DNA of 6,098 nucleotides, from assembly GCA_902796705.1 (NCBI GenBank), contig CADBQF010000212.1, positions 1-6,098 of the forward strand, in the 5' to 3' direction. Of the stretch, positions 1-5,141 are shown in pieces. Made by a program: the position numbers and the translations under genes. The DNA is from Ruminococcus flavefaciens. Lineage in GTDB: Bacteria > Bacillota > Clostridia > Oscillospirales > Ruminococcaceae. Numbering within the stretch: the first letter of the stretch is position 1; each line of letters opens with the position of its first letter. The notes under the pieces are model-generated. The model had not been told where the DNA came from. It saw only the letters and a program-made list of their open reading frames with translations, and ran no database searches.

Positions 1-1142
1 GATATCCTGAGTTTTACCGAAAGTGTTATGAAGTTGATGACGAGCATTATGATGAAAGGAATGATCGTCGTTATGATGAATGCCTCTGCGTTGAATCTGA
101 CTTCATAGGCTGTAAGGCTGTAGCTTCCGAGGTAGGCTTTCGCCATATATTTTTCAAGGAGTGTGTATCCGAGGATATTTCCGACTACTGCACCGCAAAG
201 GAGCATGAGTACAGGTATGACGAGATAATGCCTTACAAGCTCGCCTCGTGTATATCCTGTAGCACGAAGCGTTCCGATGACTCCGGATTCCTTTGTGATA
301 GTGCTGTCGGTCGTGACTGAGAAGATGAATGCAAGTATTATTACTGTTATGTAGAGGAATGCTATTATACTGCTCTTGTCGCCTCCCATATCATCTCCGG
401 CGAAGATTATAGCCTGATTTATATAGGCAGGGATATAATTCACAAGAACAGCATTCGAGGAGATGATCTTCACGAGGTCTTCCGACATAGTCTGTGCTTC
501 TTTGTCATCTGCCGGCTTTTTATCGTATTTCCATGAATAGCTGTAGTGGATATGGTCGTCACGGACTGATGCAAAGCCTTCATCTGTCATTACTCCGACA
601 CCGAACGAGTCGTTGTCGAACATGAGGTCTGAAGGGTTCTCGTAAAGTGTCGAATAGTCGGTAAGAGCCGCAATACCGGAGACTTTAAGGTCTTTTCCGC
701 CTATTTTTATGATGCTTCCCTTTTTGAGAGAGTGGTTCTTCGCATAGAGCCTGTCAATAGCTATCTCATCAGCGGAAGAGGGCATATCGCCTTCAAGCAG
801 GGAGACTTTGTTGACTTCCTTCCTGTCGGCAAATATACGGAGCGTACTGTCAAATGAAAGAGTCTCCTCGTCCTTGTAGTAATTCTCATAGAGCCTGATG
901 CCGCCCTCATCTTCGAGTTTTCCGAGAAGATCGCTGTCGGCTTCTGTCATGAGTTCAAAATTTCCGTCTTCGATATTGTATTTTTCAAAGCTCTCGTCAT
1001 AAGCTTTCATGAGACTGTCATCGGCAACGAGGAAGCCTGAGACTACACCGATTATTATGGTGAAGAACAGAAAGATGACCATATATTTTCCAAGTTCGCC
1101 TTTAAGCTCTCTTGGGATACGTTTTTTAAGAGGATTCTTCAT
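1..1142 (-). CDS. FtsX-like ABC transporter permease, N-terminal 380 residues (3' end outside window)
   Basis: Membrane subunit of a MacB/FtsX-type ABC exporter, partner of the ATPase encoded just upstream. The frame stays open from the ATG at 1142 to the left edge, giving 380 visible residues. Residues 1-20 are basic (MKNPLKKRIPRELKGELGKY), followed by a first membrane helix at about 21-40. A large hydrophilic extracytoplasmic domain spans about 41-250 and contains a MacB_PCD-like stretch (EIAIDRLYAKNHSLKKG). Three more hydrophobic helices lie at about 255-275, 302-326 and 352-373. Between helices 2 and 3 is the typical FtsX cytoplasmic loop, ESGVIGTLRATGYTRGEL. A TAAGGAGG sequence joins the ATPase stop codon and this gene's Shine-Dalgarno site, with 12 bp between the genes, so translation is probably coupled. 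Whether this is a 4-helix or an 8-helix two-domain permease cannot be told because the end is missing. The substrate is unknown; peptides, antimicrobials or lipids are typical for the family. Confidence 0.9.
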   Translation of the reverse strand, partial: MKNPLKKRIPRELKGELGKYMVIFLFFTIIIGVVSGFLVADDSLMKAYDESFEKYNIEDGNFELMTEADSDLLGKLEDEGGIRLYENYYKDEETLSFDSTLRIFADRKEVNKVSLLEGDMPSSADEIAIDRLYAKNHSLKKGSIIKIGGKDLKVSGIAALTDYSTLYENPSDLMFDNDSFGVGVMTDEGFASVRDDHIHYSYSWKYDKKPADDKEAQTMSEDLVKIISSNAVLVNYIPAYINQAIIFAGDDMGGDKSSIIAFLYITVIILAFIFSVTTDSTITKESGVIGTLRATGYTRGELVRHYLVIPVLMLLCGAVVGNILGYTLLEKYMAKAYLGSYSLTAYEVRFNAEAFIITTIIPFIIMLVINFITLSVKLRI

Positions 1143-1154
1143 ACCGCTTCCTCC

Positions 1155-1853
1155 TTACCAGTCAAGATCAGCGGCGGCTGTCTTCTGTTCGTTGATGTAG
1201 TTCTTTCTTATCATGCCGTCACGGAGCTTTACGACTCTGTCTGCCATATTCTTTATAGCATCGTTATGAGTTACCATGATGACGGTATTTCCGTACTTTT
1301 TGTTTACCTCCTCGATAAGGGCGAGTATCTCCTTCGAGGTGTTATAGTCCAATGCACCTGTCGGCTCGTCGCAGAGAAGTATATCGGGATTCTTGACGAT
1401 AGCTCTGCCGATAGCAGTACGCTGCTGCTGTCCGCCTGAGAGCTGATTCGGGAGCTTGTGGCGGTGTTCGTAGAGTCCGAGCGTTTTAAGGAGTTCATCT
1501 ACATCGAGCGGTGAATCGCTGAGATATGCACCGACCTCGACATTTTCCTTTATATTGAGATTCGGGATAAGATTGTACTGCTGGAAGATATAGCCGAGGT
1601 GCTTTCTTCTGTAGAGCGTGAGAGCTTTCTCGTTCATATCCTCTGTCTTGTCGCCGTTTATGGAGATGCTTCCGCTGTCGGCACTGTCAATTCCGCCTAT
1701 TATGTTAAGGAGCGTGGATTTTCCTGAACCAGACGGGCCAAGCAGGACGCATATCTCGCCTTTCTCGATCTGTATGTCGATGCCTTTGAGGACTTCGGTC
1801 TTATTTTCGCCCTCACCGAAAGATTTTTTTATATTGTTGATCTCAAGAAACAT
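1155..1853 (-). CDS. ABC transporter ATP-binding protein, MacB/LolD type
   Basis: Cytoplasmic ATPase that powers the adjacent FtsX-like permease. All the nucleotide-binding motifs are intact in 232 residues: Walker [10 protein letters not shown] at 39-47, Q-loop at Q91 in [12 protein letters not shown], signature LSGGQQQR at 138-145, Walker B ILLCDEP at 158-164 with catalytic E163, D-loop GALD at 166-169 and switch histidine H196 in VTHN. The YNLIP stretch after the Q-loop and the PTGALD context are typical of the LolD/MacB/FtsE class of mechanotransmitting exporters, and the length is normal for it. The signature continues TAIGRAIV where VAIARAL is commoner, a mild variation that should not matter. 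The ATG at 1853 is well placed behind GGAGGG (about 1861-1866 on the opposite strand). The gene is first in the operon, preceded by a strong promoter and an operator-like palindrome. The substrate cannot be inferred from the ATPase. Confidence 0.95.
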   Translation of the reverse strand: MFLEINNIKKSFGEGENKTEVLKGIDIQIEKGEICVLLGPSGSGKSTLLNIIGGIDSADSGSISINGDKTEDMNEKALTLYRRKHLGYIFQQYNLIPNLNIKENVEVGAYLSDSPLDVDELLKTLGLYEHRHKLPNQLSGGQQQRTAIGRAIVKNPDILLCDEPTGALDYNTSKEILALIEEVNKKYGNTVIMVTHNDAIKNMADRVVKLRDGMIRKNYINEQKTAAADLDW

Positions 1854-1869
1854 TTATATCCCTCCGTAT

Positions 1870-1906
1870 ATATGAATGGTATTTCATATGAACGTCTGTT
1901 CATATG
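1870..1906. promoter_or_regulatory. Operator-like inverted repeats over the exporter transcription start
   Basis: A perfect inverted repeat, CATATGAAC-GTCT-GTTCATATG, fills 1885-1906 (9-bp arms, 4-bp spacer). A second, overlapping repeat has arms ATATGAA at 1870-1876 and TTCATAT at 1883-1889. The stretch therefore carries several copies of an ATATGAA half-site. It lies immediately downstream of the -10 element of the exporter promoter and covers the predicted start at about 1903, where a bound dimer would block initiation. The size and symmetry fit a TetR-family or similar helix-turn-helix dimer, which often controls such exporters. No regulator gene is visible in the window, so its identity is inferred. 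A role as an mRNA 5' hairpin is a weaker alternative. Confidence 0.7.
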
Positions 1907-1909
1907 TTT

Positions 1910-1937
1910 ATTATACCACATATATATGATTTGTCAA
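1910..1937 (-). promoter_or_regulatory. Sigma-A promoter of the ABC exporter operon
   Basis: On the minus strand a perfect -35 TTGACA (1937-1932) is followed by a 16-bp spacer and a perfect -10 TATAAT (1915-1910). TGG directly before the -10 supplies an extended -10 element. Initiation would fall near 1903, giving an untranslated leader of about 50 nt before the ATPase ATG. A promoter this close to consensus, with a palindrome at its start site, suggests high expression held down by a repressor. Confidence 0.8.
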
Positions 1938-1941
1938 GTCT

Positions 1942-1970
1942 TTCACAAAGGATCGTGTTGAGAATATAAT
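1942..1970 (+). promoter_or_regulatory. Candidate plus-strand promoter reading into the gene-free region
   Basis: TTCACA at 1942-1947 (one mismatch to TTGACA) is followed by exactly 17 bp and a perfect TATAAT at 1965-1970. It is back to back with the exporter promoter, with only 4 bp between the two -35 hexamers. No plus-strand gene lies downstream before the hairpin and T-run at 2305-2329, so it would drive a short, probably non-coding transcript starting near 1977. AT-rich intergenic DNA can give such matches by chance. Confidence 0.45.
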
Positions 1971-2199
1971 AGTTAGCATTTTCTAACTTTTGTGTATTTT
2001 GGAGTATATAAGAGATCATTGTAACGGAATGGGAGTTCCCTGCCGTGCGTTGGAATTTACCTGACGTTCTGTAGGGGCAGCAGCAAAGGTCGCTTCGCTT
2101 CTTTGCTTTGTTTTGGTCGGCGGTGGTTTGCTCTGCTTGAGTGTCAGTAAGTCTCCCTCGTTCCCCCCCTGCAAGGAGGACATTGTCCCATGATTTAAA

Positions 2200-2282
2200 A
2201 TGGGGGACACATCCGCAGAAAGACGCAAAGGCTTCGCTCACGTTCGTTCGACTCCCGCCTTTGCAGCGGACGTTTCCCCCAT
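2200..2282. repeat. Long imperfect inverted repeat (large hairpin)
   Basis: Outer arms at 2200-2216 and 2266-2282 match at 15 of 17 positions, and inner arms GCAAAGGC/GCCTTTGC (2225-2232/2257-2264) pair perfectly. The two stems are separated by an asymmetric internal loop (8 nt on the left, 1 nt on the right). The apical loop is 24 nt. Read on the minus strand, the stem ends in CCCCCAT followed by TTTAAAT, so it could also act as a weak terminator for the flippase gene transcribed toward it. Confidence 0.75.
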
Positions 2283-2304
2283 ACCCCTTTCGACTCCCAT
2301 TATG

Positions 2305-2329
2305 ACGGCTTCGCCGTTTTTTATTTTTT
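2305..2329 (+). terminator. Intrinsic terminator, plus-strand orientation
   Basis: ACGGC-TTC-GCCGT (2305-2317) is a 5-bp GC-rich stem with a 3-nt loop, running straight into six T residues (2317-2322), one A, then six more T. The polarity is plus strand: on the minus strand no U-run follows the hairpin. The T-tract overlaps the stop codon and lysine codons of the flippase gene on the other strand. It would end the candidate transcript starting near 1977. The short stem makes its efficiency uncertain. Confidence 0.55.
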
Positions 2330-3754
2330 CTTTTTTATTATTGATAATGCTGCTGACATCAACGGCTTGTAATTCTGCCATACTATCACCGCTGCTATAG
2401 CCGCCGCCCATACTATCCCCCCTGCCGGACGGAATATCACATCTGCACACATCAGCAGCAGAAGCCCTGTATTCATAAGATTCTTCCATGCTGTGAATCT
2501 GTACGGAACATAATACCTCGCATCTATTATCCTTATCCAGAAACAAAGCAGATAGCTCAGGAAAGTTGCAAGTGCTGCTCCCTGTATGCCCCAGTACGGG
2601 ATAATGCACAGATTCAGGATTATATTCATCACGCACACGACGGCTATCGTCACAAAGGCATTTTTCGTATGCTTAGTCGCTGTGTAGATGCTCGCAAGAA
2701 ACAGGTCAAGGCAGGTGAAGACTGCTGCTGCTATCAGGAGCGGTGAATAAAGATACGCCGTCTTGTACTCCGGAAATACGCTGTAGTTTATCAGAAGTGC
2801 CGATATCGGCTTTACAAGCAGAAGCAGTCCGGCTGAACCTATGAAAAGCACGGCTTCATAGGCGGTGTATACTTTTTCGTAGAATTCTTCCCTGTCTGCG
2901 GAATCATTCTCGGTTATGGCAGACATATTCCATGCCTGAAAGAATATCGTCGAGAGCATGGAGATGAGATTCGGTATCTTGGACGCTGCGGCATAGAGTC
3001 CGGCTGCATCTTCTCCGAGGAAAACCCTGCTGCTCTTCATGTTTCCTATGAATAACTGATCGGAAAATCCCGTGAAAGTCCACATCACCGTCGTCGGTAT
3101 CAGCGGCAGCGTGAATCTCAGCATACTCCTCATAAGGGACTTGTCAAAATATCCCCTGCCGATAAAGCGTACAAGTCCGGCTGCCACGAACAGGAATACC
3201 GCAGAACTCAGGTCGGAAAGTATCGTCGATATCATGAATCCCTTTACGCCCATTCCGAGTCTGCTTATAAAGACTATGTTGAATATCAGCAGCGTCAGTG
3301 TCGTCATTATTCCGTCCAGAGAAAAGAGCTTTACCAGTCCCCTCGCCCTCACGAACTGCGAACAGACCGACCTCAGCGACGATGTGAAAATGTATATCAT
3401 CAGCAGCAGCGTATACTCCGATGTCCGGCTGAATACCGGTATGAAATGCAGCAGGGGAACTATTATAAGCATCGGTATAAAGCCTAAGCCCATTGCGGCG
3501 GCTGATGTTGTGAAAACTTTCCTGTTGTCGTATCCGCTGTCGAGTCCGTACCTCACGACGGCCTCCGTTATCGAAAAGGTGAATACCGGTATGAGGAACA
3601 GGGCAAGTGTCTCCAGCAGGGATTTCGTGAAAAGATCTGCCGGACTTATATTTTTTGTATAGAGATTGTTCAGCAGCAGCGATATCACTTTAGAACCGAA
3701 ATTTCCTATCGTGAATATGACTGTATTGAACGCAAGCGTCTTGTATTTGTTCAA
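2321..3754 (-). CDS. Oligosaccharide flippase-like membrane protein (MOP superfamily, Wzx type)
   Basis: Integral membrane protein of 477 residues, the usual size for Wzx/PST-type flippases, which move lipid-linked glycans across the cytoplasmic membrane for surface polysaccharide or teichoic-acid-like polymers. Hydrophobic segments run the whole length, about a dozen or more, with clear ones near 11-30, 47-67, 86-108, 115-134, 150-164, 301-323, 335-358, 366-386 and 394-410. Family-like stretches are the N-terminal NTVIFTIGNFGSKVISLLL, the middle AGLYAAASKIPNLISMLST with FFQAWNMSAI (251-280), and IPYWGIQGAALATFLSYLL (385-403). The start is a TTG at 3754-3752, placed 8 nt after GAGGAGG (3769-3763). 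The protein ends in four lysines. It has its own divergent promoter. No glycosyltransferase or polymerase gene accompanies it in the window, so its substrate is unknown. The family also contains MurJ-like and MATE transporters, but the N- and C-terminal stretches favour a polysaccharide role. Confidence 0.9.
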   Translation of the reverse strand: MNKYKTLAFNTVIFTIGNFGSKVISLLLNNLYTKNISPADLFTKSLLETLALFLIPVFTFSITEAVVRYGLDSGYDNRKVFTTSAAAMGLGFIPMLIIVPLLHFIPVFSRTSEYTLLLMIYIFTSSLRSVCSQFVRARGLVKLFSLDGIMTTLTLLIFNIVFISRLGMGVKGFMISTILSDLSSAVFLFVAAGLVRFIGRGYFDKSLMRSMLRFTLPLIPTTVMWTFTGFSDQLFIGNMKSSRVFLGEDAAGLYAAASKIPNLISMLSTIFFQAWNMSAITENDSADREEFYEKVYTAYEAVLFIGSAGLLLLVKPISALLINYSVFPEYKTAYLYSPLLIAAAVFTCLDLFLASIYTATKHTKNAFVTIAVVCVMNIILNLCIIPYWGIQGAALATFLSYLLCFWIRIIDARYYVPYRFTAWKNLMNTGLLLLMCADVIFRPAGGIVWAAAIAAVIVWQNYKPLMSAALSIIKKKK

Positions 3755-3762
3755 TTATTTAT

Positions 3763-3769
3763 CCTCCTC
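3763..3769 (-). promoter_or_regulatory. Ribosome binding site fixing a TTG start
   Basis: On the minus strand GAGGAGG lies 8 nt upstream of TTG (3754-3752). No in-frame ATG has comparable spacing, so this site decides the non-ATG start of the flippase. The codons that follow give the family-like MNKYKTLAFNTVIF N-terminus. Confidence 0.75.
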
Positions 3770-3791
3770 GTTATCAGGACTTGTATTTTTT

Positions 3792-3820
3792 ATTATAGCA
3801 TTTTCCGGCTGAATATGCAA
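3792..3820 (-). promoter_or_regulatory. Promoter of the flippase gene
   Basis: On the minus strand a perfect TATAAT (3797-3792) is preceded by TGC, an extended -10. At 17 bp upstream there is a weak -35, TTGCAT (3820-3815, three of six matches). Transcription would start near 3785, about 30 nt before the TTG start codon. An extended -10 commonly compensates for a weak -35. Confidence 0.6.
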
Positions 3821-3844
3821 ATTTTCTTTTGCCTGCGTCATAAT

Positions 3845-3873
3845 TTGACAAATCAATAAAAATATGTTATAAT
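3845..3873 (+). promoter_or_regulatory. Sigma-A promoter of the TIM-barrel/yqeG/vanW operon
   Basis: TTGACA (3845-3850), a 17-bp spacer and TATAAT (3868-3873) are all consensus, with TGT before the -10 as an extended element. Initiation would be near 3880, leaving a leader of about 45 nt. It is divergent from the flippase promoter, with 24 bp between the two -35 elements, so the two units could share a regulator. No strong palindrome is seen between them. The optimal elements suggest constitutive expression. Confidence 0.8.
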
Positions 3874-3925
3874 AACAGGGTGTATGATTTTGACGTAATT
3901 ATTCTAAATATCTGGAGGCTTGTAT

Positions 3926-4597
3926 ATGAACAAAGAACCGTTCCTTATCGTTATGCTCACACACGACGACAGGACAGTTGAGAACGCTGCTGAAATTTTT
4001 GAACGATGCAAAAATTCTGATGCCCGGTACTGGGGCATGAAGGAAGAACCTCTTCCGCCGGAAAAAATGAAGGAACTCTACAGCTATATGAAAAGCTGCG
4101 GCAAGCATACCGTCCTCGAAGTCGTTGCCTACACTGAGGACAAGTGCCTTGAAGGTGCAAAGCTCGCTGTCGAGTGCGGCTGCGATATCCTCATGGGTAC
4201 GATATTCTTCGATTCAGTAAACGATTACTGCAAGCAGCACGGCCTGAAATATATGCCTTTCGTGGGCGATGTCTATGACCGTCCGTCAGTCCTCGGAGGA
4301 ACTATCGACGAGATGATCGCTCAGGCAAACGATTACATCAAGAAGGGTGCTTACGGCATAGATCTCCTCGGCTACCGCTTCACAGGCGATGCCCCGGAAC
4401 TCAACAGGAGACTCGTTGCCGAAGTCGATGCCCCCGTTTGTATCGCAGGAAGCGTCAACAGCTACAAAAGGCTCGATGAACTCAAAGAAGCCGCTCCGTG
4501 GGCGTTCACTATAGGAAGTGCTTTCTTCGAGAATGATTTCGATGACGATTTCTGCACCGGCATCAATAAAGTCTGCTCATACATGAAGAAAAGGTGA
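3926..4597 (+). CDS. Predicted TIM-barrel protein, ribulose-phosphate-binding-barrel-like, function unknown
   Basis: Soluble protein of 223 residues. Eight hydrophobic strand-like segments alternate with helices: about 6-11, 33-39, 61-67, 86-92, 107-114, 143-150, 170-177 and 192-199. This is the periodicity of a single (beta/alpha)8 barrel. The last two strands end in glycine-serine turns, CIAGS (172-176) and FTIGSAFF (194-201), which resemble the phosphate-binding loops of HisA/NanE-like barrels. Polar residues at strand ends that could be catalytic include K39, E65 and D146. I recognise the general pattern from conserved hypothetical proteins of Clostridia but know no assigned reaction, so a phosphorylated small-molecule substrate is an inference. 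ATG at 3926 is chosen over an in-frame TTG at 3920 because GGAGG (3914-3918) sits 7 nt before the ATG and only 1 nt before the TTG. It is the first gene of a three-gene operon with a consensus promoter and is separated from the next gene by 3 bp. Confidence 0.85.
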   Translation: MNKEPFLIVMLTHDDRTVENAAEIFERCKNSDARYWGMKEEPLPPEKMKELYSYMKSCGKHTVLEVVAYTEDKCLEGAKLAVECGCDILMGTIFFDSVNDYCKQHGLKYMPFVGDVYDRPSVLGGTIDEMIAQANDYIKKGAYGIDLLGYRFTGDAPELNRRLVAEVDAPVCIAGSVNSYKRLDELKEAAPWAFTIGSAFFENDFDDDFCTGINKVCSYMKKR

Positions 4598-4600
4598 TGT

Positions 4601-5137
4601 ATGTTAGCTGAACTTTATCCCTATGAATATGCAGATGATGTGTTCTGCATCGATTACCGCAGACTCGCCCGGAAAGGCATCAGAGCAGTTATATTTGATA
4701 TAGACAACACTCTCGTTCACCACGGAGATGACTCCACTCCCGAAGTAGACGAGCTTTTCAGGAAGATACACAGTACAGGTCTGAAAACGCTCCTCCTCAC
4801 AAACAACGACGAGGAACGTGTCCTTCGGTTCATCAAAAATATCGATACCGATTATGTGTGCGATGCGGACAAGCCCGGAAAGGCAGGCTACATCAAAGCC
4901 CTGAAAAAACTCGGAGTCCGGAAGAAAGAAGCCGTCGTCATAGGCGACCAGATGTTCACCGATATAATCGGTGCTAACCGCTGCGGGATCCCTTCGATAC
5001 TCGTTCATTACATCACTGTACCCGGAGAGAACAAAATCGGTAAGAAGAGATATATAGAAAAAGCCGTCCTCTTCTTCTACAGAAGGAGCAGGAAATACCG
5101 ACACAGATTCGGAAATATTTTGATAAAGGGGATTTGA
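4601..5137 (+). CDS. yqeG: YqeG-family HAD-IIIA phosphatase (Gep4/PGP phosphatase-like)
   Basis: Small HAD-superfamily phosphatase of 178 residues, the usual YqeG length. All HAD motifs are present: motif I FDIDNTLV with nucleophile D33 and acid D35, motif II TNN at 67-69, motif III lysine in DKPGKAGY (K91 or K94), and motif IV GDQMFTDIIGAN with D116 and D121. The N-terminal LYPYEYADDVFCIDYRRLARKGIRAVIFD is characteristic of the family, as is the short cap-less layout. The family includes yeast mitochondrial Gep4, which dephosphorylates phosphatidylglycerophosphate in cardiolipin synthesis. That activity is a reasonable but unproven suggestion here. The basic C-terminal tail (RRSRKYRHRF) could bind membrane lipid. 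The gene begins 3 bp after the TIM-barrel stop, with AAGGTGA as its ribosome site overlapping that stop, so the two are probably translationally coupled. In Bacillus subtilis yqeG lies beside yqeH and aroE-region genes; the neighbours here are different. Confidence 0.92.
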   Translation: MLAELYPYEYADDVFCIDYRRLARKGIRAVIFDIDNTLVHHGDDSTPEVDELFRKIHSTGLKTLLLTNNDEERVLRFIKNIDTDYVCDADKPGKAGYIKALKKLGVRKKEAVVIGDQMFTDIIGANRCGIPSILVHYITVPGENKIGKKRYIEKAVLFFYRRSRKYRHRFGNILIKGI

Positions 5138-5141
5138 CCTT

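Larger units (their letters stand above)
1977..2329 (+). ncRNA. Candidate structured non-coding RNA or small repeat element
   Basis: The stretch holds no convincing gene. It is bounded by a plus-strand promoter-like sequence on the left and an intrinsic-terminator-like hairpin on the right, so a transcript of about 350 nt is predicted. Inside it are nested complementary segments. AATGGGAGT at 2028-2036 pairs perfectly with ACTCCCATT at 2293-2301 and closes the element. AGCAAAG at 2082-2088 pairs with CTTTGCT at 2101-2107. A 17-nt arm at 2200-2216 pairs with 2266-2282 at 15 of 17 positions. GCAAAGGC at 2225-2232 pairs with GCCTTTGC at 2257-2264 inside that stem. Composition is richer in GC than the AT-rich flank to the left. 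I do not recognise a known RNA family. The main alternative is a dispersed non-autonomous mobile element (MITE-like) with 9-bp terminal inverted repeats, although no clear target-site duplication flanks it. Confidence 0.35.

Noticed and set aside
1971..1988. AGTTAG-CATTTT-CTAACT small hairpin followed by TTT
   Set aside because: Only 6 AT-rich base pairs, too weak to call a terminator on its own; it may be the 5' end of the putative RNA.
1900..2241. Minus-strand 113-codon open frame starting at GTG, across the gene-free region
   Set aside because: No ribosome binding site, low-complexity composition rich in Cys/Arg/Thr, and it runs through both promoters and the structured repeats. It is more likely an accidental frame in a repeat.
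2247..2264. tRNA-like GTTCGA followed by CTCCCGCC
   Set aside because: No acceptor, D or anticodon arms can be drawn around it, and the same TTCGACTCCC recurs at 2289-2298, so it belongs to the repeat structure.
3072..3662. 196-codon plus-strand open frame
   Set aside because: Entirely antisense to the flippase gene, whose reading frame has clear family features; no ribosome site or recognisable domain.
3280..3680. Recurrent CAGCAGCAGC runs within the flippase gene
   Set aside because: On the coding strand these are CTG and similar codons for leucine-rich membrane helices (LLL, LLM), not an expanded microsatellite or CRISPR-like array.
3920..3925. Upstream TTG start for the TIM-barrel gene
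   Set aside because: It would lie 1 nt from the GGAGG ribosome site; the ATG at 3926 has ideal 7-nt spacing.
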